A DNA stretch of 6,033 nt from Alphaproteobacteria bacterium. GTDB lineage: Bacteria; Pseudomonadota; Alphaproteobacteria; Micropepsales; Micropepsaceae. Both the position numbers and the translations under genes were made by a program. The notes beneath the pieces were generated by a model. The model was given only the letters and a program-made list of their open reading frames with translations, did not search any database and had not been told where the DNA came from. The DNA is taken from assembly GCA_947455695.1 (NCBI GenBank), contig CANGRN010000103.1, positions 1-6,033 of the forward strand, written 5' to 3'. The stretch's first letter is position 1. The number at the start of each line of letters is the position of its first letter. Positions 1-5,808 of this stretch are shown here, in pieces.

Positions 1-800
1 ATGTCCGGTGTCACGCCAAAGCGCGCCTGGGCGCCGCTGCGGCCCAAACGGAAACCGGTGATCACTTCATCAAAAATCAAAATCGCGCCGTGCCTGGCGC
101 AGGCAGCCTTCGCGCCTTCCAGATAGCCGGGGGCCGCCTGAATGGCGCCCTGGTTGCACATGGCCGGCTCCATGATTACGCCGGCGATATCGCCCTTGGC
201 CAGGCGCGCTTCCAGCCTGGCCAGATCGTTCCAGCCGATCACGTCCAGCCCCGCGGCATCGATCGGATCCTGGCCCACGCTGCCGGGCACCAGCACCGGC
301 GCGTCTTCCGGGCCGGCCGCATTCTGGGCGGGCGCGGTGGACCACAGGATATTGTCGAACCAGCCGTGATAATGGCCCTCGAATTTCAGGATGATGCGCT
401 TGCCCGTGGCGGCGCGCGCCAGGCGGAACGCGGCCTGCGCCACTTCCGAACCCGAGGAGCCGAAACGGATGCGCTGGGCCGAGGGGATGCGCTCGCACAG
501 AATCCTGGCGGCTTCGAATTCGATTTCGGACTGGCCGGCATAGAGAATGCCCTTGTCGACCTGGTCCTTGACCGCCTGCTGCACGCCCTTGGGCGAATGA
601 CCCAGGATCATGGCGCCCATGCCGCAATAGTAATCGATCAGCTTGTTGCCATCGACGTCGAACAGATACGGCCCCTCGCCGCGCGTGAACACCAGCGGCC
701 CGCCCGCCATGCCGATGCGAAAGTTGCTGTTGATGCCACCGGCAATGTGCTGGGCATTCTCCGCGATCAGCGCCGCGGAGCGGTCGAAAGACAATGACAT
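1..800 (-). CDS. Class-III PLP aminotransferase, glutamate-1-semialdehyde aminomutase-like (C-terminus outside window)
   Basis: This is the N-terminal 266 codons of a PLP-dependent fold-type I enzyme of aminotransferase class III; the gene runs off the left edge. Visible motifs are the N-terminal GGINSNFR (21-28), the DVDGN turn (48-52), LGHSP (66-70), the cofactor-phosphate loop SSGSE (115-119), EGHYHGW (141-147, stacking on the PLP ring), EP (211-212) and DEVITGFR (244-251), whose Asp would contact the pyridine nitrogen. The order and spacing match glutamate-1-semialdehyde 2,1-aminomutase (HemL, about 430 residues). The Schiff-base lysine expected shortly after 'GVTPD' lies outside. The ATG at 800-798 is preceded by an AGGGG ribosome site about 7 nt upstream. 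Alphaproteobacteria normally make 5-aminolevulinate with ALA synthase, so a role as an amino-group transferase or mutase on another substrate is more likely than heme synthesis (inference). No hemL symbol is given for that reason. The family call is secure; the substrate is unknown. Confidence 0.9.
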   Translation of the reverse strand, partial: MSLSFDRSAALIAENAQHIAGGINSNFRIGMAGGPLVFTRGEGPYLFDVDGNKLIDYYCGMGAMILGHSPKGVQQAVKDQVDKGILYAGQSEIEFEAARILCERIPSAQRIRFGSSGSEVAQAAFRLARAATGKRIILKFEGHYHGWFDNILWSTAPAQNAAGPEDAPVLVPGSVGQDPIDAAGLDVIGWNDLARLEARLAKGDIAGVIMEPAMCNQGAIQAAPGYLEGAKAACARHGAILIFDEVITGFRLGRSGAQARFGVTPD

Positions 801-829
801 GCGAGATCCCCTGGTCTTTTTGTTATGCC

Positions 830-852
830 AAAGCCTATTCCGCCAAGGCTTT
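830..852. repeat. 7-bp inverted repeat in the divergent intergenic region, possible operator
   Basis: AAAGCCT (830-836) and AGGCTTT (846-852) form a perfect inverted repeat with a 9-nt spacer, so half-site centres are 16 bp apart. It lies between the divergently transcribed aminotransferase and serine hydrolase genes and covers the -10 and spacer of the candidate aminotransferase promoter. This geometry suits a dimeric helix-turn-helix regulator, but a 7-bp repeat can arise by chance and no regulator gene is in the window. Confidence 0.3.
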
Positions 853-860
853 CCGGGCAA
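832..860 (-). promoter_or_regulatory. Candidate promoter of the aminotransferase gene
   Basis: Reading the minus strand, TTGCCC (860-855) and TAGGCT (837-832) are separated by exactly 17 nt and would place the transcription start some 25 nt before the ATG at 800. The -35 matches consensus at 4 of 6 positions and the -10 at 3 of 6. The candidate tRNA-Arg promoter in this window has nearly the same elements (TTGCCT, N17, TAGGTT), which adds slight support. Weak call. Confidence 0.28.
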
Positions 861-861
861 A

Positions 862-890
862 TTGACAAAGCGCCGCCATCGCCGGAAGCT
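862..890 (+). promoter_or_regulatory. Candidate promoter of the serine hydrolase/NHL operon
   Basis: A perfect TTGACA lies at 862-867, about 50 nt before the chosen ATG at 914. The hexamer 17 nt downstream (GAAGCT, 885-890) is a poor match to TATAAT. The support is therefore the -35 element and its position in the divergent intergenic region. A start near 897 would leave a short leader. Confidence 0.35.
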
Positions 891-913
891 TGGAAAAAAG
901 GGCGGGAAAAATC

Positions 914-2104
914 ATGCGTATTACTTATGCGCTTTTGGGCGCCGCGCTGCTGAACCTGTCGCCGGCGCTGGCGGCAGATTATTTCCCACCCAAGGGCGAG
1001 GCTTGGGCCACCCACACCCCCGCCCAGGAAAAGCTGGACCCCGCCAAGCTGAAGGCGGCGATCGATTACGCCATTTCCGCCGAGCTGACTTATCCGCCCG
1101 AGTTGGCCAAGGTGGCTGACATTCGCGACCTGCGCGTTTCGGTGCCGCTGAAATATGCCGGCGAGCCGTTCAATACCCCCATCGGGCCGCTGAAGCCCCA
1201 TGCCCCTGCCAACGGCATCATCATCCGCCACGGTTACATCGTCGCCGAATGGGGCAAGACCCATGACGTGGACATGACATTTTCAGTGACCAAGACCTTC
1301 CTGTCGTCCACCGCCGGTGTGGCGTTCGACAAGGGCATGATCAAGAACATCAACGATCCTGTGATCGATTATGTGAAGCCGACGCCGGATTTCCTGCTGC
1401 CGCACAACCGGCCCATCACCTGGAACGACATGCTGCGCCAGCAGTCGGGCTGGATCGGCACCATGTGGGGCAAGCCCTGGTGGGCGGACCGCCCCGACGC
1501 CGGCAAGCCTTACAGCGAGCTGGCCAAGGGCCCGCCGCCGGTCGGCAAGGCCTGGAAATACAACGATGTGCGGGTGAACGCGCTGGCCCTGGCACTGACG
1601 CATTTGTGGAAGCGCCCGCTGCCCGAAGTGCTGAAGGAATATGTCGCCGATCCCATCGGCATGTCGGATAGCTGGCATTGGGAAGGCTATGACAATGCCT
1701 TCACGCAAATCGATGGCAAGCGCATCAAGGTCGTCAGCGGCGGCGGCCATTGGGGCGGGGGCATGTTCCTCTCGGCGCGCGACCAGGCGCGGCTTGGTCT
1801 TCTGGGTCTCAACAAGGGCAAGTGGGGCGGCAAGACGGTGCTGTCGGACAAGTGGGTGGCGATGGCGCGCACCCCGACCGTGCCCAATCCCGGCTACGGC
1901 TTCTGCAACTGGTATCTGAACACCGGCAAGCAGCGTTATCCGGCGGCGCGCGAGGACAGCCTGTCGTATAATGGCGACGGCGCCAACATCATCTTCGTGG
2001 ATTATCAGCACGACATGGTGGCCGTGGTGCGCTGGATCGATGGCGACAAGATGAAGGAATTCGTGCGCCTGCTGATCGCGGCGACGGGCGAGCCGGCGAC
2101 ATGA
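914..2104 (+). CDS. Exported serine hydrolase of the beta-lactamase/penicillin-binding fold (COG1680-like)
   Basis: A 396-residue precursor. A Sec signal peptide spans residues 1-20 (Arg2, a hydrophobic core, then PALA before ADYF), so the mature enzyme should act in the periplasm. The Ser-x-x-Lys motif is S124-V-T-K127 (nucleophile and general base). The second motif is K215-Y216-N217-D218 in place of Tyr-x-Asn. The GGGHWGGGM segment (276-284) and N353-G-D-G-A-N358 followed by a hydrophobic strand and VVRW (371-374) occupy the place of the Lys-Thr-Gly region, which is not canonical. This pattern fits esterase/amidase-type members related to class C beta-lactamases rather than true beta-lactamases; the substrate is unknown. 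A TTG-initiated extension from 890 is possible, but the ATG at 914 gives an intact signal peptide. The ribosome site before it is weak (GGGCGGG). The stop overlaps the next gene's start by 4 nt, implying coupled translation with the NHL protein. Confidence 0.9.
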   Translation: MRITYALLGAALLNLSPALAADYFPPKGEAWATHTPAQEKLDPAKLKAAIDYAISAELTYPPELAKVADIRDLRVSVPLKYAGEPFNTPIGPLKPHAPANGIIIRHGYIVAEWGKTHDVDMTFSVTKTFLSSTAGVAFDKGMIKNINDPVIDYVKPTPDFLLPHNRPITWNDMLRQQSGWIGTMWGKPWWADRPDAGKPYSELAKGPPPVGKAWKYNDVRVNALALALTHLWKRPLPEVLKEYVADPIGMSDSWHWEGYDNAFTQIDGKRIKVVSGGGHWGGGMFLSARDQARLGLLGLNKGKWGGKTVLSDKWVAMARTPTVPNPGYGFCNWYLNTGKQRYPAAREDSLSYNGDGANIIFVDYQHDMVAVVRWIDGDKMKEFVRLLIAATGEPAT

Positions 2105-3198
2105 AGACGGGCCTGACACGCCGCGCCACCATCGCTTCGGGACTGGCATTCGCCACCGGCGCGCATGCCGCCGGCTTGAACAATAAAAGTGGGCGCATCG
2201 TCACCGTCGTGGGCTGCGGCGTGCAGGGCGTGGCGCAGAATGGCGACGCGGCGCTCACCACCAGGCTCGACCAGCCCTATGGCGTGTGCATCGGCCCGGA
2301 CGGCGCGCTGTATTGGGCCGATTTCGGCAGCAACCGCATACTCAAAATGAAATCCGGCAAAGTGTCGGTGGTGGCGGGCAACACCATCAAGGGCCATGCC
2401 GGCGATGGCGAAAAGGCGGCCGCCGCACAGCTCAGCGCCCCGCACGAAGTGCGTTTCGACAGCCACCGCAACATGCTGGTGGCGGAGCGGGACGCCCACG
2501 TCATCCGCAGGATCGAGGCGCGCACGGGCCTTGTTTCAACCTTTGCCGGCACCGGCGAACCCGGTTTCGGCGGCGATGGCGGGCCCGCAACAGCTGCGCT
2601 GCTCAAGCAGCCGCACAGCATCGCGCTGGACCGGCACGACAATCTTTATATCTGCGATATCCAGAACAACCGCATCCGCCGCCGCGACGCCAGAACCGGG
2701 ATAATCACCACCTTTGCCGGCAATGGCGATGTCAGCGATACGCCCAGCATCGCGCCGCTGACCGCTGCGCTGCATGGCCCGCGCTCCATCGACAGCGCAC
2801 CGGACGGCACGATGTATCTGATCCTGCGCGAGGGAAACAAAGTCTTTGCCATCGACCGGCGCAAGCAAACGCTGACCCGCATCGCGGGCACCGGTGCCAA
2901 GGGGTATGGCGGCGATGGCGGCCGCGCCAAGGATGCGACCTGGAACGGACCCAAGGGCATCGCCTACGCGCCGGATGGCAGCTTGTACATTTCCGACACC
3001 GAGAACCATGTGATCCGCCGCGTCTCGCTGCGGAACGGCACGGTTTCAACCGTCGTTGGCACCGGCCAGCGCGGCGACGGACCGGACGGCGATCCCCGCA
3101 AATGCGCACTGTCACGCCCGCACGGCGTGTTCGTCCATGCAGGCACTCTCTACATCGGCGATTCGGAAAACCACCGCATCCGCGCCCTGAAACTTTAA
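2101..3198 (+). CDS. Exported NHL-repeat six-bladed beta-propeller protein
   Basis: A 365-residue protein made almost entirely of NHL repeats. Six blades with the pattern P-x-G/S-(I/V)...DG-x-LY(I/W)-(A/S)D...N-x-(I/V)-R are at about 57-84, 113-139, 170-197, 226-253, 282-309 and 338-365, enough for one closed propeller. Blades are joined by glycine-rich turns such as GFGGDGGPA (155-163) and GYGGDGGRA (268-275). Blade 4 is the most divergent, and its preceding linker lacks the GGDGG turn. The N-terminus has T6-R7-R8 before a hydrophobic stretch ending AHA (21-23), a plausible twin-arginine or Sec leader, so the protein is probably periplasmic. NHL propellers usually bind ligands or partners; some act as lyases or lactonases, and nothing here shows catalysis. 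No clear ribosome site precedes the ATG. The ATGA overlap with the serine hydrolase suggests translational coupling, perhaps as partner or accessory protein (inference). The final stop lies within a palindrome shared with the convergent gene. Confidence 0.9.
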   Translation: MKTGLTRRATIASGLAFATGAHAAGLNNKSGRIVTVVGCGVQGVAQNGDAALTTRLDQPYGVCIGPDGALYWADFGSNRILKMKSGKVSVVAGNTIKGHAGDGEKAAAAQLSAPHEVRFDSHRNMLVAERDAHVIRRIEARTGLVSTFAGTGEPGFGGDGGPATAALLKQPHSIALDRHDNLYICDIQNNRIRRRDARTGIITTFAGNGDVSDTPSIAPLTAALHGPRSIDSAPDGTMYLILREGNKVFAIDRRKQTLTRIAGTGAKGYGGDGGRAKDATWNGPKGIAYAPDGSLYISDTENHVIRRVSLRNGTVSTVVGTGQRGDGPDGDPRKCALSRPHGVFVHAGTLYIGDSENHRIRALKL

Positions 3199-3215
3199 AG
3201 CAGAGCCGCTTTAAA
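3194..3215. terminator. Palindrome between convergent genes, possible bidirectional terminator
   Basis: TTTAAAGC (3194-3201) and GCTTTAAA (3208-3215) form a perfect 8-bp inverted repeat with a 6-nt loop. The stop codon of the NHL gene (3196-3198) is in the left arm and that of the dienelactone hydrolase gene (3213-3211, minus) in the right arm. The stem is A/T-rich at its base, with only GC pairs at the top and no long U tract beyond the stem. It would be a weak intrinsic terminator at best, but there is no other room for termination between the genes. Confidence 0.35.
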
Positions 3216-4077
3216 CCAGGTTCGCCTTGTACAGCGCGGTCAAATTCGACCAGGCGCGCTCGGCTTCGGCTTCATTGTAGACCGCGCCGCCCTTCACGCA
3301 CCAACCGTGATTGGCCTGGTACACATCCACCGTGGCGGTCTTGCCGGCGGCGGCGAAGGCGGCCTTCAGGTCATCCTTCATCTTCGGATTCTGCGCATCG
3401 TCATTCTGCGCCTGGCAGATCAGGTAAGCAGCGTTGGTCTTGGCGATCAGCAGATGCGGACTGTCGGGCTTGTCCGTCACCAGCCCGTTGCCGCCATGGA
3501 AGCTGCCGACGGCGCCGATACGATTGGACACGACAGCAGCGGTGCGGAACGACAGCGCCCCGCCCATGCAATAGCCCTGCACGCCCGCTTTCTTGTTCTT
3601 GGCGGTTTGCGGCTGGGCATCCAGGAACGCCAGATAGGCGGCGGCATCGTGATCGATGCCGTCATTGGTCATGGCGCCGCGATAGCCCATCAGCTTGGCG
3701 CGCTGTTCGGGATTGGAGAAATCGAAATTGTCGCCGATCACCGGGGCCTTGGCCGAGCGATAGAAGGGATTGGGCACCAGCACCACATAACCCTGGGCCG
3801 CCAGACGCCGTCCCATGTCGCGGAATGCCGGACGCAGGCCCATGATGTCGGGCCACATCAGCACGGCGGCATAGGTGCCCTTGGCGGTGGGATAAAACAG
3901 CGCCGCATCGCACATGCCGTCTGCGGTTTTCACCTGCACATCTTTTTCCACGACATTGGATTGCGCCAGCGCCGGATTGGCGGCGACGCCGGCGGCGGCC
4001 ACCGTCATGGCGGCAAAGCCGCGCCGCGAAAGCCGGGAATCGGTAACCAGGCCGGGGTGAATGAACTCATCGCACAT
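3211..4077 (-). CDS. Dienelactone hydrolase family protein with twin-arginine-type leader
   Basis: A 288-residue alpha/beta-hydrolase. The leader carries S17-R18-R19-G20-F21-A22, a good twin-arginine motif, then an Ala-rich hydrophobic stretch ending ALA before Gln39, so export of the folded enzyme is likely. The nucleophile elbow is G168-Y-C170-M-G-G173, with cysteine as in classical dienelactone hydrolase rather than serine. D227 (in NDDAQNP) and H257 (in NHGW) complete a Cys-Asp-His triad. The family's Glu in the E-I-F-G segment appears as D77 in W75-P-D-I-M-G80. Dienelactone hydrolases open cyclic enol-lactones in chlorocatechol breakdown, but this family is broad and no catechol genes are nearby, so the substrate is open. 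The start is supported by a strong GGAGGA ribosome site (minus strand, about 6 nt upstream). Its 3' end is convergent with the NHL gene. Confidence 0.9.
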   Translation of the reverse strand: MCDEFIHPGLVTDSRLSRRGFAAMTVAAAGVAANPALAQSNVVEKDVQVKTADGMCDAALFYPTAKGTYAAVLMWPDIMGLRPAFRDMGRRLAAQGYVVLVPNPFYRSAKAPVIGDNFDFSNPEQRAKLMGYRGAMTNDGIDHDAAAYLAFLDAQPQTAKNKKAGVQGYCMGGALSFRTAAVVSNRIGAVGSFHGGNGLVTDKPDSPHLLIAKTNAAYLICQAQNDDAQNPKMKDDLKAAFAAAGKTATVDVYQANHGWCVKGGAVYNEAEAERAWSNLTALYKANLV

Positions 4078-4106
4078 GATGTTCCTCCGTCGCGTTGGGA
4101 CGCGTC

Positions 4107-4135
4107 AGCAGATGCGCGGCCCCCATGGCTGTCAA
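4107..4135 (-). promoter_or_regulatory. Candidate promoter of the dienelactone hydrolase gene
   Basis: On the minus strand a perfect TTGACA (4135-4130), within CTTGACA, is followed after 17 nt by TCTGCT (4112-4107), which matches the -10 consensus at 3 of 6 positions. The start would be near 4100, leaving a leader of about 23 nt that contains the GGAGGA ribosome site. Spacing and position are good; the -10 is weak. Confidence 0.4.
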
Positions 4136-4251
4136 GCGAGGGCAAGCTGCGGATGGATAATGGCGGATTCAGGACGGGAGTCGGCGTCTTGCGCGGGGTT
4201 GCCGGGCTCGCCCGCCTCAAGTCGCTGACGCGCGGCGGGCTTGCCTGCGCC

Positions 4252-4282
4252 TTTTCATCGTCCGCGTTGCGGACGATGAAAA
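4252..4282. repeat. Perfect 14-bp inverted repeat directly abutting the tRNA-Arg 3' end
   Basis: TTTTCATCGTCCGC (4252-4265) and GCGGACGATGAAAA (4269-4282) are exact reverse complements separated by a 3-nt loop. The last base touches the encoded CCA of the tRNA (4285-4283, minus strand), so the tRNA transcript would run straight into this hairpin. The T tract is at the 5' base of the stem and the A tract at its 3' base in both reading directions, so there is no U tail after the stem as an intrinsic terminator needs. It could be a processing or stability element, a tail-less terminator, or a copy of a dispersed palindromic repeat. A second, weaker inverted repeat (GCCCGCC 4210-4216 with GGCGGGC 4234-4240) lies just beyond it. 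Confidence 0.75.
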
Positions 4283-4359
4283 TGGCGCACCCGAAAGGAT
4301 TCGAACCTCTGACCCCCAGATTCGTAGTCTGGTGCTCTATCCAGCTGAGCTACGGGTGC
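4283..4359 (-). tRNA. tRNA-Arg (anticodon ACG)
   Basis: The minus strand folds into a complete cloverleaf of 77 nt including CCA. The acceptor stem is GCACCCG/CGGGTGC with discriminator G and encoded CCA. The D arm is GCTC-AGCTGGATA-GAGC. The anticodon arm is CCAGA-CTACGAA-TCTGG, with anticodon ACG at plus positions 4325-4323. The variable loop is GGGTC, and the T arm is AGAGG-TTCGAAT-CCTTT with one G-U pair. A34 should be deaminated to inosine by TadA so that it reads CGU, CGC and CGA. No integrase or duplicated tRNA 3' end is seen nearby. Confidence 0.97.
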
Positions 4360-4373
4360 GTTTTGGAGGCGCG

Positions 4374-4402
4374 AACCTATTCAGGAGCCCCTCCAAAGGC
4401 AA
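4374..4402 (-). promoter_or_regulatory. Candidate promoter of tRNA-Arg
   Basis: On the minus strand TTGCCT (4402-4397) is followed after 17 nt by TAGGTT (4379-4374), ending 14 nt before the mature tRNA 5' end. Both hexamers are moderate matches, but spacing and distance are right for a tRNA gene. A perfect 8-bp inverted repeat, TTTGGAGG (4362-4369) with CCTCCAAA (4390-4397), straddles the -10 and spacer; whether it matters is unknown. Confidence 0.38.
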
Positions 4403-4505
4403 GGACTACCGCCATCTCTCTGCGGCATCTGCGGCACACCCCCCAGATTCCGGCCAAGTCCCGGTGAAACGTGCAGTTTTCCACCCCAAGCGGCATTGTG
4501 CTCCC

Positions 4506-4534
4506 TTGTCGCCCCCCGCCCCTCTGGTTAAGAC
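4506..4534 (+). promoter_or_regulatory. Weak candidate promoter of the lipoprotein gene
   Basis: TTGTCG (4506-4511) and TAAGAC (4529-4534) are 17 nt apart. They match consensus at 4 of 6 and 3 of 6 positions. A start near 4541 would give a leader of about 105 nt. The rest of the 286-bp gap between the tRNA and the lipoprotein gene shows no supportable gene. Confidence 0.2.
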
Positions 4535-4582
4535 TGACGGCCAAGGTCCGCCTGCCGAAAGGCGCGGACGGGGTTGGGTTTT

Positions 4583-4628
4583 GGCGCCATTCTCCAAGGT
4601 CGGCCGGTGGGGGCCGGACAATGGCGCC
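4583..4628 (+). repeat. Inverted repeat in the lipoprotein leader, ending just before the ribosome site
   Basis: GGCGCCATT (4583-4591) and AATGGCGCC (4620-4628) are a perfect 9-bp inverted repeat. The 28-nt interior contains a further GC-rich pairing (GGCC near 4602-4605 with GGCC near 4612-4615). In RNA this would form a stable extended hairpin ending about 7 nt before the GGAGAG ribosome site of the gene at 4646. It may insulate or tune translation, but high G+C content makes such repeats fairly common. Confidence 0.35.
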
Positions 4629-4645
4629 GGGCAGCGGAGAGCATA

Positions 4646-5788
4646 ATGAGGGGAATTTCAGCACAGCACGGGCTCAAAAAGGGCCTGTTTCTGGCTTTTG
4701 CGCTGACAGCCGGTCTCAGCTTGGCCGCCTGTTCCAGCGTCGACAGCATGTTCGGCGACGACAGCGAGGCTTCCGCCGACGCCTTCCCGCCCAGCGCGGC
4801 TGATGCCGGGGCCCCGCCCAGTGCCGCGTCTGCCGCCCAGCCCGTCACCGCCGGCGCCGCGCCCGTGGCCACCATCACTCCGGTCACCATCGACGGGGGC
4901 CCCGATACCGGCACCGCCGTGAACAAGACCGTCCAGGCCATCCGCAACCAGGTTGCCGGCCTGCAGCAGAAACTGTCCGCCAATTCGGCCCGCCTGGCCG
5001 ACCTGCGCAACCAGGGCGCGGGCGCCGCCGGCTCCTATCAGGAAGCCAAGGCCCATATCACCACCCGCCTCCAGGTGGGCACCACCCGCGGCAACCCGGA
5101 ACTGGTGCAGGAATGGAATGCCGCCCAGGGCCAGCTCGATGCCCTGTCGGCCAACGTCAACGCCCTGAACGCGCTGGGCACCGACGTCACCAATGACAGC
5201 TCCACCGCCCATTATGCGCTGGACCAGATCGGCGCCACCTACAATGTGTCGGGCGCGGTCGATGAAGATCATCGCCAGCTGCGCCTGCTGGAAGACCAGA
5301 CCAGCCAGACCATCGTGATGATCGACCGCCTGCTGCGCGAAGTTGCCGACGGCATCCAGCGCCAGACCGCCTATGTCGCCACCGAACGCTCCAACCTCAC
5401 CACTCTGGCCGCCTCGATCAAGAGCGGCGACTTTTATGGCGGTGGCGTGACCGGCGGCCTGGGTTCCACCCCGGCCGTGACCGGCGCCGGCACTCCGCTG
5501 GTGGTGGTCAAGTTCGACCATCCCGACGTGGACTATCAGCAGATCCTGTATGCCGCGCTGAACCAGGCGCTGCAGAACCGCCCCGGCGCCAATTTCCAGG
5601 TGGTCGCGGTTTCGCCCACCCGCGGCACCGCCGCTTCGGTGCAGATCGCCCAATCCACCGCCCGCCGCCATGCCCAGGACGTGATGCGTTCCATGACCGA
5701 CATGGGCGTGCCCGCCACCCGCCTGAACGTGGCCTCGACCACCGATCCGGGCGCAACCGTGAGCGAAGTGCGCGTCTTCGTGCGCTGA
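4646..5788 (+). CDS. Outer-membrane lipoprotein with coiled coils and a degenerate OmpA-like C-terminal domain
   Basis: A 380-residue precursor with a lipoprotein signal: K11-K12, a hydrophobic core and the lipobox L26-A-A-C29. Ser at +2 predicts the outer membrane. An Ala/Pro-rich linker follows (41-80). Helical, heptad-like segments are at about 92-125, 159-181 and 206-260, with the distinctive stretches GNPELVQEWN (149-158) and GAVDEDHRQLRLLED (203-217). After a Gly-rich linker (265-283) the C-terminal 95 residues show strand-helix-strand-helix-strand order: LVVVKF, YQQILYAALNQAL, FQVVAVSP, ARRHAQDVMRSMTDMGVPATRL, EVRVFVR. This resembles OmpA/Pal topology, but the peptidoglycan-binding GHTD segment is absent (SPTR in its place), so classical peptidoglycan binding is doubtful. 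I recall similar uncharacterised proteins in Rhodospirillales; an envelope-structural role is inference. The ATG at 4646 is chosen for its GGAGAG ribosome site and signal peptide; an upstream in-frame ATG at 4574 would bury the signal. Confidence 0.88.
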   Translation: MRGISAQHGLKKGLFLAFALTAGLSLAACSSVDSMFGDDSEASADAFPPSAADAGAPPSAASAAQPVTAGAAPVATITPVTIDGGPDTGTAVNKTVQAIRNQVAGLQQKLSANSARLADLRNQGAGAAGSYQEAKAHITTRLQVGTTRGNPELVQEWNAAQGQLDALSANVNALNALGTDVTNDSSTAHYALDQIGATYNVSGAVDEDHRQLRLLEDQTSQTIVMIDRLLREVADGIQRQTAYVATERSNLTTLAASIKSGDFYGGGVTGGLGSTPAVTGAGTPLVVVKFDHPDVDYQQILYAALNQALQNRPGANFQVVAVSPTRGTAASVQIAQSTARRHAQDVMRSMTDMGVPATRLNVASTTDPGATVSEVRVFVR

Positions 5789-5808
5789 ATTTAGGCAAAC
5801 TCATAAAG

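Noticed and set aside
890..913. TTG start adding eight residues to the serine hydrolase
   Set aside because: The added residues (LEKRAGKI) precede a complete signal peptide that begins naturally at the ATG at 914.
1283..2149. A 288-codon open frame on the minus strand
   Set aside because: It is antisense to the serine hydrolase, which has clear catalytic motifs.
2286..3845. A 519-codon open frame on the plus strand
   Set aside because: It is out of frame across the NHL gene and antisense to the dienelactone hydrolase. The product is dominated by Arg, Pro and His with no domain, as expected of a shadow in G+C-rich DNA.
4112..4228. Small open frame of 38 codons on the plus strand between the dienelactone hydrolase and tRNA genes
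   Set aside because: No convincing ribosome site, no motif, and it overlaps the dienelactone hydrolase promoter candidate.
4252..4282. Calling the 14-bp hairpin a standard intrinsic terminator
   Set aside because: No T tract follows the stem on either strand; the T tract precedes it.
4283..4359. tRNA-Arg as an integration site for a mobile element
   Set aside because: No integrase, no duplicated tRNA 3' segment and no change in base composition next to it in this window.
3307..4467. A 386-codon open frame on the plus strand
   Set aside because: It is antisense to the dienelactone hydrolase and runs through the tRNA gene; it has no recognisable motif, while the opposite strand has a complete catalytic triad and leader.
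4574..4645. Upstream ATG adding 24 residues to the lipoprotein
   Set aside because: It would displace the lipoprotein signal from the N-terminus, and the ATG at 4646 has a good ribosome site.
4658..5671. A 337-codon open frame on the minus strand
   Set aside because: It is antisense to the lipoprotein gene, Gly/Ala-rich and without a domain.
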